DNA of 64,000 nucleotides from Chionoecetes opilio (Eukaryota > Arthropoda > Malacostraca > Decapoda > Majidae): positions 626,465 through 690,464 of the forward strand of contig JACEEZ010021770.1 in NCBI GenBank assembly GCA_016584305.1, read 5' to 3'. Positions 20,089 to 31,213 of the stretch are shown here, piece by piece; within the stretch, counting starts at the first letter, position 1, and each line of letters opens with the position of its first letter. Below the pieces are notes generated by a model. It did no database searches. It was not told the origin of the DNA and saw only the letters and a program-made list of their open reading frames with translations. The translations under genes were made by a program, and so were the position numbers.

Positions 20089-21072
20089 TGGGGGAGGCCC
20101 GTTTACGAGCATTCATATACGAGAATCCGATGATACGAGATGTGTAAATTAGGTCTATTTTTTAATATCACATGAAAAAACCATGCTACGACATTCAAAA
20201 GGGTGAGTAAAATTATCAATTTTTTTACCAAGTAAATTACAAGTTATTTTAAAAATTTAAAAAAAGTTTTTACTGAATATATTTTACCTAAGGTTGTCGA
20301 TGATCAATCTGAAAATAGATAATTTGGGGGTCGGTACCAATGTGCCTAAAAAAATTCACATCCCGTTGGCAACACGCAGGGGGACAAAACAACAGCGTTT
20401 GAACCTATCTGGGCCCTTGTTTTACGTGAAAATATGTCAACTGTAAAACGAAGTCTAGACGAGGTGAGTGAGAGTGCAGGAAGATGTGCCGCGTGTGTGG
20501 GTGTGTGGGGAGGGCGGGGGGGTGTGAGAGGGGAAATAGCCAGCTTCGTTGTGTCTCAGTTGGGGAAAAAACGTGGGAAAAAGTGAACGTGGACGAACGA
20601 GCAAGATTCAGATGCGCAGAGACGATTTTGTGGGCAGTGGAAAGGTCCGCACACCCTCCCTTTTCCTTCCCTACCCTACCCTCTCAATTTGTTATCCGGG
20701 GCCCCCCAAATTACATCAACGTTTTGTTGTTTGTATGATTGTGCCTTGTGAGTCGTTTTTTAGGTTTTGTGGTTTACTTAATGTGTTATTGTGATTTTTT
20801 GTGCTCGCCCTACTGTGTGTCACACCTTAATTCCGTTTTTTTGTGGGGTGGTGTGGTGTGCGGTGTGTTGTATATAGAGCCCTATTTTTGAGAGTTTCGA
20901 GTTTGTTGTGTTTGCTATTTATTAAAGCTTGAAAAACAGTTTTTTTTTTCTCTTTAATGATGGGTCCGGAACCAAACCATTTTTTCCCATTGTTATCGTT
21001 TCGTTATACGAGTTTTCGCTTACGAGTATGCCAGGTGGAAACCTAACTGCTCGTATTTTCGGGACCTCCCTG
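20089..21072 (+). mobile_element. Tigger-like TIR element, family T copy 2
   Basis: The left end GGGGAGGCCCGTTTACGAGC and the right end TCGGGACCTCCCTG (followed by TA) are inverted repeats of family T. Subterminal words (CGATGATACGAGATGTGTAA, GAGTATGCCAGGTGGAA) match the copy at 29718-30775 along the whole length. A T-rich stretch precedes the right end in both. It has no transposase frame, so it is a non-autonomous Tc1/mariner-type element. Confidence 0.75.
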
Positions 21073-21127
21073 TATATATATTATAATATATATATTTTAA
21101 AATTTTAAAATAAAATATATTATATAT

Positions 21128-22105
21128 TTTTAGGGTGGTCCCCCAAAAAAATTTTTTTCTACTTTTTTTCCCCCAAAAGGTTTTTTTTTGTCCATTCCCC
21201 ATGGGTTCCCGCCTATAAAATTTTCATGGCAAAAAAATTAATTTGGGGTCCCCCCATCATCCGCTTTCATCATAGGATTTAACCCGGAAAATACAATCCC
21301 CGAATTGGACCCTTCCCGCAACAGACCCAAATGGTGTTGATTTCTAAATTTCTCCGGGTCGGTCCCCCCCATTGACACTTTTTACAACAAAAATGATATA
21401 CAGCTGTTTTGAATGCGTTTTTTCTTTATTTTTTTCAACCGTAAATTAGGGGTAGGCCTCCCCGGGTTTAGGGTACTTCAATAGAGATAAAAACAAAATG
21501 GTTTCTTTTTTTGAACGAAAAGGGGGCGATTTACACAAAAAAAATGTTTTCATGTTTCTTTATTTACTAAAACCGCAAAAAATGACAGAAAATTTCAATT
21601 TCTCTTTTTTCCTATAGAAAAAAAAATTTTTTGGGCAATATTTTTTAAATTTGTCAAAAAATCAGTGTCGATGAAACCATTTCTATGTGAAAAATCGCCC
21701 CTTTCTGATTTAAAAATGCAAATTTTTGTTTATCCTATTAAAGACCCTAACCAGGTATGGCCCACCCTAAAAAATTTCTGTGAAAACCAAATAATGAAAT
21801 TCAGCATTTAGACAGGCATTCGTTTTATTGATAAAAAGGGGGTTTTGGGTTTCAACCCCCGGGGAATTAGATAGCAAAAAACCATTTTGGGGCTGTGTGT
21901 CGGGAATGCTCCCAAATTTGGGAGTGATATTTTTCCCGGGGTTAAATCCTATGATAGAAAGCGGAGATATGGGAAACCTCAAATTTCAGGATATGGTTCA
22001 AATTTTACGAGATCATTACTCTATCTAGTGAAAAAAGAAAAAAAAGTATTGGAAATTTGGGTTTTTACAATTTATTTATTTCGCCCGTAGGGGGGACCGG
22101 GTTTA
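21128..22105. repeat. AT-rich foldback with double palindrome
   Basis: Terminal GGTCCCCC words at about 21135 and, inverted, near 22095 enclose matching inverted blocks: 21255-21370 against 21840-21985 (sharing CATAGGATTTAACCC) and 21449-21560 against 21660-21775 (sharing GGCGATTT). The centre is near 21600. Homopolymer lengths differ between arms, either from decay or from read errors. No frame is recognised. Confidence 0.6.
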
Positions 22106-23007
22106 AATACTATATATATATATATATATTATAATATATATATATATATATATTATATATATAAATATAATATATTATATATATATATAAATAAAATTTT
22201 ATTATATATAGCATTTACGAGTTGCAGGAAATTTCCATTAATATTCTGTTATTCTAGTTTAAATGTACCTATTTTTTTTTTAGAGTACTTTTATATAGCC
22301 GGGGTTTCCTGTTTAAAAATCATAAGAAACGTGTTCATTTTTTTTTTCCCAAAGAATTACATGTTTCATTCTTACTTTTAAAGTTTAAAACAATAAGTAA
22401 AAATCTCTTATATCACCTCGATATTTTTCTCCTAGTTTATGTTTGTGACAAGGCTAAGTTTGGGAATTTTTTTCTTTATCAAAATTGTTTAAACTTTTGT
22501 AAAAAATTAAAAAATTTTTAAATAAAGAATGATCTTTGTTAAAAGTATATCTAACCAAGTTTGAATTTTTCTTTTTAATTTGATAATTTCAATAAACCCC
22601 TTTTTTGGTTATCTAGCCAGACTTAACATTTTTTTCTTTAAAAACCCTTTGTTATTGCATAAAATATTGTCGTATAAAAAAAAGTGATGTGGGTTAAGAT
22701 AAGGGGTTTAAAGGATTAAAAATTTTTTAAGAAGTTCCCTCGGCCCAAGCCGTGTTTTTTCCTCCAAGCACCGTCTTGGATACGAAAACCGTTTTTTTTC
22801 CCAATTTAAAAAGGATTTGGGTTTTTGTGACAAAAAACAAAAAACTTTTCGGGGCTGAATAATAATAAAGCAAAACTTGCAAACAATATCACAAATAGTT
22901 AAAAACACATTAGCAAATTTATTGGATTGGGATTGTAATCCCGACGGGGCTTATCCAAAAAAAACCCGGGTCTAGTTGATGCCCTGGAAGATTCATAAAA
23001 CCCGCAT
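22106..23007. other. AT-rich, homopolymer-rich DNA, no gene
   Basis: TA repeats at about 22112-22205 are followed by T-rich, A-rich sequence with many homopolymers of five to ten. Nothing is recognised. Confidence 0.5.

Positions 23008-23069
<62 letters not shown>
23008..23069. repeat. 62-base poly(G) run
   Basis: An uninterrupted run of 62 G follows CCCGCAT and precedes CCCTCACCC. It gives poly-Gly or poly-Pro frames that are meaningless. The length is unusual for a genome and may be partly technical. Confidence 0.9.
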
Positions 23070-23072
<3 letters not shown>

Positions 23073-23350
23073 TCACCCAACAGACAAAAGGGGAGGAGGA
23101 TGTTTTCAAGAAACCGTATTTTAGCGGGTATGCCTACTACCACCCTTCTGGATACCCACAGAATGTCGCCAGTGAGATTTGTTTAAAAAAATACCCTGTC
23201 ACCCCACCCCACACATCACCAAACAATGTCCTAACAATAATTACAGGATGCACACCCGCCACACCTACACACCACACACACCATCAAACAAAAGTCCTCA
23301 AAGTCAAGGACCACCTTGGCCTGAGAGGCACACAAACACTCGCTGCAGTC

Positions 23351-24525
23351 ACACGAACCCATAACACCCCCTACACTAGCCTGCATGGAACAACAACACC
23401 CCCTACACTAGCCTGCATGGGCACACCCACCCCCTACACTAGCCTGCATGGCACACCACCCCCTACACAGCCTGCAGGCACACCACCCCCTCACTAGCCG
23501 CATGGAACCAAAACCCTACACTACCTGCATGGACACACCACCCCCTACACTAGCCTGCATGAACAACACCCCCTCACTAGCCTCATGGCACAACCACCCC
23601 CTACACTAGCCTGCGCACCCAACCCACCACCCCCCCCCACACATAGCCTGCATGGCACAACCACCCCCTACACTAGCCCTGCATGCACCCACCCCCTACA
23701 CTGCCTGCCCTGGGACAAACCCCCCCCTCCACACAACACCCCCTACCCCTACCTGCATGGCCCCAACCCCCTACACTAGCCTGCATGGCAAAAACCCCCC
23801 CACACTACCTGCATGGCACACACCCCCTACACTAGCCTGCATGGCACACACCCCCTACACTTAGCCTGCATGGCACCCACCCCCTACACTAGCCTGCATG
23901 GCAAAACCCCCCCCTACACTAGCCTGCATGGCACAACACCCCCTACACTAGCCTGCATGGCACACCACCCCCTACACTAGCCTGCATGGCACACCACCCC
24001 CTACACTAGCCTGCATGGCACACCACCCCTACACTAGCCTGCATGGCACCACCACCCCCTACACTAGCCTGCATGGCACACACCCCCTACACTAGCCTGC
24101 ATGGCACAACACCCCCTACACTAGGGCCCGCATGGCACACACCCCTACACTAGCCGCATGGCACAACCCCCCCTACACTAGCCTGCATGGCACACCCCCC
24201 CTACACTAGCCTGCATGGCACAAAACCCCCCACACTACCTCAGGCACACCACACCTACACTAGCCTGCATGGCACACACCCCCTACAAATAGCGCATGGC
24301 ACACACCCCCTACACTAGCCTGCATGGCACAAACCCCCCCTACACTAGCCTGCATGGCACACCACCCCCTACACTAGCCTGCATGGCCCTACACTAGCCT
24401 GCATGGCACAACACCCTACACTAGCTATGCACACACCCCCTACACTAGCCTGCATGGCACACCACCCCCTACACTAGCCTGCATGGCACACCACCCCCTA
24501 CACTAGCCTGCATGGCACACCACCC
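23351..24525. repeat. 28-29 bp minisatellite, about 40 copies
   Basis: Units of CCCCTACACTAGCCTGCATG plus GCACACCAC run nearly continuously. Many copies have lost one to several bases, especially in C runs. The earlier part (23351-24310) is more ragged than the later part. Pro/Thr-rich frames across it are artefacts. Confidence 0.9.
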
Positions 24526-24739
24526 TCACACACCAAGCAATATCAAAGCAACACCCAGCACACAATATCACACACAAGTTCTATCCTCACTCCCACCTTG
24601 TCCTCCCCAAACCCACATCCAGAAGCCTATTCATACTCAGATCAGCCACCACCCCATCCCAGCACTCCAGGGCAACACTCGGCTGCTGCCACGGCCCCAA
24701 GACATCCACTCATCTGAGTCTTTCCTTCACTGAGAGGAC

Positions 24740-25015
24740 AGAGTTCACCGGGCCAGGCTGCGGGGTGGACACCACCTGGCCCTTCTAAGCTATCAGAACA
24801 GACTGGATGGGTCCATTGCAGATGTCTGTCCAGGATGCACCACACCATCCCACACCATCAAACATATTATGCAAGACTGCACTGCCCATAATCCCGTACT
24901 CCATGAGGGAGCTGTGGCAAGGCCCAGCCCAGGCCATGGCCTTCCTCAGGAGCTCAGGGATGTTCGGCCTGGGCCAGGCAGCCGGAGGAACTTCAACAAC
25001 AACCAATACCACTTG
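24740..25015 (+). pseudogene. LINE C-terminal knuckle fragment (Jockey/R1-like)
   Basis: From about 24785 one frame reads LLSYQNRLDGSIADVCPGC, then HTIKHIMQDC and HNPVLHEGA, the C-x2-C...H-x4-C knuckle and following segment of Jockey/R1-like LINE proteins. The next block (LWQGPAQAMAFLRSSGMFG) continues in another frame from 24906. No upstream RT is visible; the minisatellite lies before it. It abuts the 3' end of the zinc-finger exon, on the opposite strand. Confidence 0.65.
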
Positions 25016-25033
25016 TCTGGACAACACACCAGT

Positions 25034-26020
25034 TCAAAAGTGGATCTTCACATGCCTAGTAATATCAGTCCTTGTTTTGAAACATTTCTTACAAACATCA
25101 CACTTGAACTTCCTCAAGCCAGTGTGTCTAAAGGTGTGTAATTTGAGGGCAGCAGTGGAAGTAAACCTTTTCCCGCACTCTAAACAATCATGTTTTCTAT
25201 CACCGTGGGAGGTTCGGGTGTGTCGGGTGAGGTCATTTTTCCTGAAATATCTTTTCCCACACTCAAGACATTCAAAATTTTTAGCACCACTGTGTGTCTG
25301 GGTGTGTTTGGTGAGGTCATCCTTTCGGAAAAATCTTTTCCCACACTCAAGACATCCATGACTTTTAACACCATGAAGCAGGGTGTGTTTGGTGAGGGAT
25401 GACTTGTCCGTAAATCTGCTCCCACACTCTAAACATTCATGATTTTTAACACCATTGTGTGTCAGAATGTGGTTAGCTAGGTGAGACTTTTGAGTAAATC
25501 TTTTTCCACACTCTAAACATTCATATTTCTTAACACCACTGTGTGTCAGTGTGTGGTTAGCTAGGTGAGACTTGTGAGTAAATCTTTTCCCGCACTTTAG
25601 ACATTCATGATTTTTAACACCACTGTGTGTCAGGGCGTGTTCGGTGAGGTGAAACTTTCGAGTAAATCTTTTTCCACACTCTACACATTCATAATTTTTA
25701 ACTCCACAGTGTATTAGGTAATGATTCTTAAGCAGACAATTATATCTAAAAGTTTTACCACATTGAGGGCACTCCAGCTTGTTCTCTCCTTTGTGGCCTG
25801 AGTTGCCTGCCTCCAGGTGATTCTTGTCACCACGCCTTTGCCTCCCCACACCTGAGGCAGACTGATCCTGCTGCTCCCGGCCAGGCATGCTGCTGCCCTG
25901 CCCCACGGCCTCGGTAGCACCAATACACAGGGCAGCAAATGGAAAGCCCGGTCCTGTAGAAACCCTCGGGAATGCCGGACTGATCCAGGTTAGTGTGGAG
26001 TGCAGCGCCCGGTTTAGGAC
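25034..26020 (-). CDS. C2H2 zinc-finger protein, nine fingers (terminal exon)
   Basis: The likely host gene of the window: a DNA-binding, probably nuclear regulator. Nine tandem C2H2 fingers run from codon 90 to the C terminus, counted on the frame opening at 26038. The first is ECPQCGKTF and the last KCDVCKKCF ... HVKIH; all Cys and His ligands are present. Finger 7 has H-x4-H (RHTRTSH). Linkers are SGVKNHECL or SGVKKYECL rather than the usual TGEKPY, which hints at a lineage-specific expansion. No KRAB, BTB or ZAD domain is visible. The frame opens upstream without an ATG until 25888, while GACTCCACTGTTGCAG at 26021-26036 (minus strand) is a good splice acceptor, so I take 26020-25034 as a last exon. 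A single-exon gene starting at 25888 (284 residues) is the alternative. No upstream exon was found. Confidence 0.75.
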   Translation of the reverse strand, partial: VLNRALHSTLTWISPAFPRVSTGPGFPFAALCIGATEAVGQGSSMPGREQQDQSASGVGRQRRGDKNHLEAGNSGHKGENKLECPQCGKTFRYNCLLKNHYLIHCGVKNYECVECGKRFTRKFHLTEHALTHSGVKNHECLKCGKRFTHKSHLANHTLTHSGVKKYECLECGKRFTQKSHLANHILTHNGVKNHECLECGSRFTDKSSLTKHTLLHGVKSHGCLECGKRFFRKDDLTKHTQTHSGAKNFECLECGKRYFRKNDLTRHTRTSHGDRKHDCLECGKRFTSTAALKLHTFRHTGLRKFKCDVCKKCFKTRTDITRHVKIHF

Positions 26021-26321
26021 CTGCAACAGTGGAGTCAATCAAAACACAGCGAGCCATGCACTGCCTAGCCACTCTGCTCCTGCCTGCCTCACTCACCCCC
26101 CCACCCCCTTATCCTCTCTCTCCCTCATCATACCTCATCTACACCACCAGCCCTTGCCTCACACAACCAGGACCAATTCCTGCACCTCTGCACAGAACAA
26201 AAAATACGACTTTTCTTCTCCCCTAAGCCACACCTCAGTCTCCAAGCTTCCTATTCCACTCCCATTACAGAAACCTCCACTCCTTGGCCTGCCCTGGTGA
26301 CATCCAACTACTAATGACATA

Positions 26322-26651
26322 TTAAAATAAAATAATAAATATCACCAACAAAAGAAGATGCTTTGAACAATTCAAGAAAGAAACCATAAAGGAAGCCCAG
26401 AGGTTGAGCAATGTAACAGCAACAGTAGTGGCAAAAAGCACCAACAGGCTCCTCATTGGGAAAACATACTGCAAGCAAGTGGTGTTACCCAAGCTTCTCT
26501 ACTGTCAAAGCATCATACCATGCAACAGTAACAACCTAGAAAAACTCCAAACAACAGAGACCAAAGCTTTCAGAACAATACTACAAGCCCCCAAATACAC
26601 ACCAAACGGTTTCCTGAAAGGCGAAATTGGACATCTGTGATGAAAACCAGA
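26322..26651 (+). pseudogene. LINE RT C-terminal region, piece A
   Basis: RCFEQFKKETIKEAQRLSNV is followed by LIGKTYCKQVVLPKLLYCQS, NLEKLQTTETKAFRTIL and APKYTPNGFLKGEIG, wording typical of the region after the RT thumb in this LINE group. One base is missing near 26630, after which the frame continues as TSVMKTR to the insertion point. Confidence 0.75.
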
Positions 26652-26655
26652 TATC

Positions 26656-26832
26656 AATCAATCCATCGTTGGGGGCATACACCGCGGGGCGCGTCGCCTC
26701 GCCCACCCTACGACGCCACTCCCGGGGGTCACCATTCGCGAGTCCCCATGCAGGCTCCCTTCCCATACCAAACAACTCTCGACAGGAAACATCAACTTGC
26801 CCCAGCCACGAGCCTTGTGGGCTCTTCGCCAT
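26656..26832 (-). pseudogene. RTE C-terminal coding tail
   Basis: The minus strand reads GSWLGQVDVSCRELFGMGRE and DPREWRRRVGEATRPAVYAP, then a stop and the TGAT-rich tail. The same terminal words (DHREWRSRVGEATPSPG) occur at 53 kb. It is the end of the same RTE as the fragment at 28105-28748. Confidence 0.7.
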
Positions 26833-27960
26833 TTAATATTTTGCGTGAAAACTTTTTACATGAAACATATCAATAGAAGCAGAATGTTATTAGCTTTCCA
26901 TTGATATATTTCGTTTTCTGATAAATAAATTACCTACTTAATTAGTACTATTCATAAATTAGCGTTAACTAAATAAATAACCTCATCAATCGGGAAAATT
27001 ACCCGATTGATGCTGTACACACAACCCTCGTTTTTCCGGACTAATAGGGGGAGCACTGGTCCGGGAACTGCAAAAGTCCGGGAATCGCAACAGTCCGATG
27101 CCATTACCCACCCCCGGACGTTTATCCTACTCTAGTATTTACTGTCCGGTAACCGCCAATATCAACTACCCCGCTGCGGACTTTTACGTCCCCTGAGCAT
27201 GGTGCCAGCTGGCGGGAGGCAGCAGAAAATGTTCAATAGTCTCAAGAGACGTTCCTGCACCAGGGGCAGTGTGGGTCAGGGGACTGACGGAGGCTATGCA
27301 GGTGAACCGTGAGTGTCATGTGCCCAAATGTAAACAATACGACCGCTGAGCATGCTGCCACCTGGCGGGAGGCAGCAGAAAGTGTTCAATAGTCTCAGAG
27401 ACGTTCCTGCACCAGGGGCAGTGGGGGGTCAGGGGACTGACGGAGGCGTTGCAGGTGAACCGTGTGTCGTGTGCCCAAATGTAAACAATATGACCGCTGA
27501 GCATGCTGCCACCTGGCGGGAGGCGCGGACACTGACCAGGGGTGACAGGAGACGCTCGGACCGCCGGACAACTTTGTCAATTTACGGACAGGAAAAAAAA
27601 AGAGAAAAAAAAAAAAAAAAAGTCCGGGACTCTCACATATCCCCGGACCTCGGATTTTGTCCGGCAAATCCGATATCCGGGAAAACAAGGGTTGTGTAAT
27701 TGTTTTAGTTAACGCTAATTTATGCATGGTTCTAATTCATTTATCAGAAAACAAAAAATATCAATGGAAAGCTAACAAAATTCCGGTTTTATTGATATGT
27801 TTCATGTAAAAAGTTTTCACGCAAAATTTTAAATGGCGAAGAGTTAAGTGAATATTAAGTTCATCCATATTTCTTCAGTCTCATAATGGCATTTCTTAAG
27901 TGTATTTCAGTTTTGTATTTGATAATATTACAGTACAAACATTTACGAAGATAACAGTGT
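26833..27960. repeat. AT-rich palindromic element, family P copy 1
   Basis: Outer arms 26833-27015 and 27697-27960 are inverted copies of the palindromic repeat seen at 44746-46346 and 51958-52735 (shared words GAAACATATCAATAGAAGC, CTTTCCATTGATATATTTCG, ATCAATCGGG). The centre near the ATCAATCGGGAAAATTACCC hairpin is interrupted by the TA-flanked element. Confidence 0.7.
27018..27696. mobile_element. TA-flanked element carrying LINE knuckle repeats (copy 2)
   Basis: Ends CACACAACCCTCGTTTTTCC and, inverted, CACAACCCTTGTTTTCCCGG, with TA on both sides (27016-27017, 27697-27698), indicate a Tc1/mariner-type element. Inside, a ~152-bp unit is repeated at about 27192, 27346 and 27496. On the minus strand each full unit encodes HCPWC and ETIEHFLLPPARW, a LINE C-terminal knuckle. 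A 17-base A run lies at 27605-27621. No transposase is seen. Confidence 0.75.
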
Positions 27961-28104
27961 TTCATTTATACTGATAAACCATCGGGGGCGCAGGGAGATG
28001 GGAGTGATGTTCGAAAATGTCAGGAATCGCAAAACTGGCCTCCACTGGTCATGGGCGGGTTGGCGCGGGGCACGAGTAGCAAGTCCAGTATACTCATACA
28101 TATA

Positions 28105-28748
28105 CTCATTCTCAGTCCCAGAGTACAGACCAGTCATCAAACCAATAGTCTTTGCAGGAATCCCGCAAAGTCGCAGAAGATCCCAGAGTGACTCACGATG
28201 CACTGAGTCAAACGCCTTCTTGAGATCAACATAGGCTGCAAGCATCCCCTATCGAAACTCACGTCGGCATTCCACCAGGACACGAAGCGCTAGGATACGG
28301 TCCGTTGTTGACTTACCAGGCGTGAACCCCAGACTGTTGAGGTCTCTGATGCTTCAGCAGATGATTGCGGATCCGTGTCAGCAATAGATGGGCAAGCACC
28401 TTGCCTGGCACGCTGAGCAGTGTAATGCCGTGGTAATTATTGCAGTCCTGACGGTCCCCTTTCCCTTTCCAGATAGGGACGACCAGCCCCCTTTTCCAGT
28501 CAGGAGGAATGGTACCTGATTGCCACACGGCAGTCAGGACAGCATGCAACCCGCAGATCATGGCTTCACCACCAGCTTTGAGTAGCTTTGCACTGATATT
28601 ACAGACACCAGCTGCCTTTTCACCCCTCAACTTTGCTACAGCCTCTCTGACTTCGTCAAGAGAGGGTGCGGTTTCGTCAATGGGAGGGTCGGCATCCACT
28701 GCCTGTAACCCAGTGGTGTGGAGCTGCTCAATTGGAGGGTCCACCGTG
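28105..28748 (-). pseudogene. RTE-type reverse transcriptase fragment
   Basis: The minus strand reads VDPPIEQLHTTGLQ, EVREAVAKLRGEKAAGVCNI, IPPDWKRGLVVPIWKGKG, NNYHGITLLSVPGKVLA, then after a frameshift near 28320 LAAYVDLKKAFDSVHRESLW, which holds the first catalytic Asp. The GVRQG and FADD blocks are missing because the fragment stops near 28105. These are standard RTE blocks and show no functional enzyme is left. Confidence 0.85.
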
Positions 28749-28754
28749 ACCAGA

Positions 28755-28924
28755 GATGCCAAACCTAAACTCTCATACATAAGATACATTATGACCCACT
28801 CCACAAATGATCTACTGAAACGATGCTTGCTACAGACTAGCAATGGGAGAGATTACTGGACCAAAACAGTCAACAGTTATTTAAAAGAGCTTAATACCAA
28901 CATATACCAACTTAGTATCAAAAC
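28755..28924 (+). pseudogene. LINE C-terminal region, piece B
   Basis: Reads KLSYIRYIMTHSTNDLLKRC, then WTKTVNSYLKELNTNIYQLS, the segment that follows piece A in this LINE family, and ends exactly at the ATCAAAAC target site of the hAT insertion. Confidence 0.7.
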
Positions 28925-29654
28925 CAGGGCTTTGAACCGGTTTAAGGGAACAAAAACGAAAACCAAAAAGAACAAAATTATGCTCGGAACAAAAAAGGAA
29001 ACAAAAACGTTATCATATTTACTGTTCCGGAGCGAAAACGCTATTTAAAAATCCCTGTAACTGGTTAATAGTTATTTTTTCGTTTCATGCCATATTTGGT
29101 CACTAATCCATAATGTGGTTTTGTTTCAAATAGTATCATATGCACCACTTTTCATTAAATTTGTGAAGAGTAATTAAAAAAGTACCTTTTATAATTATGA
29201 ATTTTTGTCTTCGTGATACGCATCACGTTCCCTTATTTTATTACTCCTTCCATTCGTGCAACCATTGAGCTATTGATTGATTTAATGCCAAAAAAAGGGG
29301 AATGTGCTAGAATCGGTGAGCTATGATACTGCAGTTGGGTTTAAGAACATGCTTAAGACTAATATCCAGTTTTGAAAATGGATAATATATCGTGAGTATG
29401 TACTTAAACTTTTAACTGTGCCTAGCTAGATAGCCTAATCATAGCCTAATGCTTGGTGCGCCGAATTACAGTGTGAGTGTCCTAGGTTCGAGTCCTTGGA
29501 GAACCACATGTAGCCATTGAGTTCATTGATTAGGTTTATTAAATTAGTGGGTTGGTGATATTACGAATAAATTTTTATTTTGCCATATATAATATTAATA
29601 AATAATTAGTGATTCAAGTCTTTACGGCAACTGAGATTGCATATTCCTACACTA

Positions 29655-31213
29655 CCGTAGATAACAGTATAGTCGCCACCTGCACTAATGTCGCCAGGCG
29701 CCATATATTACGAATAACAGGGAGGTCCCGTTATACGAGCATTCGGTATACGAGAATCCGATGATACAAGATGTGTAAATTAGGGTCTATTTTCAATATA
29801 CAAGATCGAAAATCCAATGATACGACATTCAAACTGGGATGAGTAAAATTATCAAGTTCAAAATACGCGCCCTACCACTCCCAGGCTGGACAAAGGGGGA
29901 TTTGGTTTGTAGCGACTAAATAAGTCACTCCTTTCAATCTTCATGTTTCCGTTTTCTCTACCAGTTTATACAGAGAACCAGAGTAGCACGGAGACTACTC
30001 TATTTATAATCTTCAATCATTGTTATGATATTTATCAGGTGTTTGCATTGTTATCAGCTTATCAATATATATAAATTCTGTACAACGTAAAATCAGCAGT
30101 ACACACCAAGGAGTATCCTTGGTGTATCTCGCATGTCTTGGCGAGAGTTTGCATAATACCTTGGAAAACAATTATTTATGAGAAGTGAAGTTTGTATATA
30201 TACTCCAGAATTTGTGAAATAAAATTAACCTGAACTGGACAAATGAGTATCCTTCATTCCAGTTAAACCAAAGCTATGAACACTCCACCTTAGTTACAGG
30301 TTGACCCCAGTCAGGTCACCCTTAGCAAGCCGTGACCTGAAGGGTAATTAAGCATATGGTGCAGCCTGATCCTTAGGGGTAATTAGCCAGGTGTGCGGCC
30401 CCAACCTTGGGACCCCTACACTACCTTCTCTTGTATCACGCGGGGTCCCCTACAGTACAACGTCTTTTTTGCTTGTTATGCATGTTTTATGTTTAATTAA
30501 TGTGCAGTTATGTTATTTTGTGTGCTATTTTCTCTTTCAGAATGCTTTTTCTACAGAATAGGTAGTACAGTGTGGGTAATATAGACGCTGTGTGTTTGCT
30601 ATAGTTGATTTAAGCTTGAAAAACACGTCTTTTTTTTTTCTTTTCTTTTTTAAATTGTTGGGGTCCTGGAACCAAACCTATATTTTACCATTAGTTATGT
30701 GTTTCGTTATATGAGATTTCGCTTTACGAGTATGCCAGGTGGAACCTAACTACTCGTATCTTCGGGACCTCCCTGTATAGCATCACTACTGATTGTTATG
30801 CTCCACTGAAGATGATACACAGTAGTTTATATCATGACTGTACACGTACAATCTACTCTGTTTCAGCGTTGTTTTATGCATTGTATCTGCAAGTATAATC
30901 GTTTTCAAATTTCCCTACTCTTGTTTTTTTTTCGGGCGACGAAGGCGGCGGGAGGACACTCTAAACATAAACACTAGATGGCAACTTTAGTGTCGCCCGT
31001 TAACAACGTCGCCACTCGGTTTTAATTTTGTAATTTGTTAATTTATAGCCATAATATGACACAGATGAAGGCACAAATGACAGACTCTCCAGATAGCCCC
31101 TTCTAACTTTCCTGAAATCATGGATGTAGAAATGTAAGTATTAACACCACCAGACGTATGTAAATAATAAAGAAACGTCCTGGCGACTTTAGTGTTATCT
31201 ACGCTTTCTACGG
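29655..31213. mobile_element. TA-flanked TIR element, family C copy 1
   Basis: Ends CCGTAGATAACAGTATAGTC and, inverted, CCGTAGAAAGCGTAGATAAC, with TA on both sides (29653-29654, 31214-31215). The body matches 43703-44744. Subterminal AGTCGCCACCTGCACTAATG words also occur in the foldback at 39098. It is split at 29716/30776 by a Tigger-like element; without that insert it is about 500 bp. No transposase. Confidence 0.8.
29718..30775 (+). mobile_element. Tigger-like TIR element, family T copy 3
   Basis: CAGGGAGGTCCCGTTATACG at the left and CGGGACCTCCCTG at the right, with TA target copies (29715-29716, 30776-30777). The paralogous empty site in family C at about 43757 confirms the insertion. 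It is 1,058 bp with no transposase frame and the same internal layout as 20089-21072, including the T-rich stretch before the right end. Confidence 0.85.

Larger units (their letters stand above)
26652..28748 (-). mobile_element. 5'-truncated RTE-type LINE insertion
   Basis: Lies between two ACCAGA copies inside the older LINE. On the minus strand it starts inside the reverse transcriptase at 28748 and ends in its C-terminal coding tail and a TGATTGATTGATA-type 3' tail at 26652-26665. The centre has been replaced by a palindromic element (26833-27960) which holds a TA-flanked element. The same 3' tail occurs alone at 53310-53396. Confidence 0.75.

Noticed and set aside
22919..23497. Poly-Gly and poly-Pro proteins
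   Set aside because: They derive from the poly(G) run and the C-rich minisatellite.
29485..29495. tRNA gene suggested by GGTTCGAGTCC
   Set aside because: The T stem has a mismatch and I could not fold a full cloverleaf; it lies inside a hAT element.
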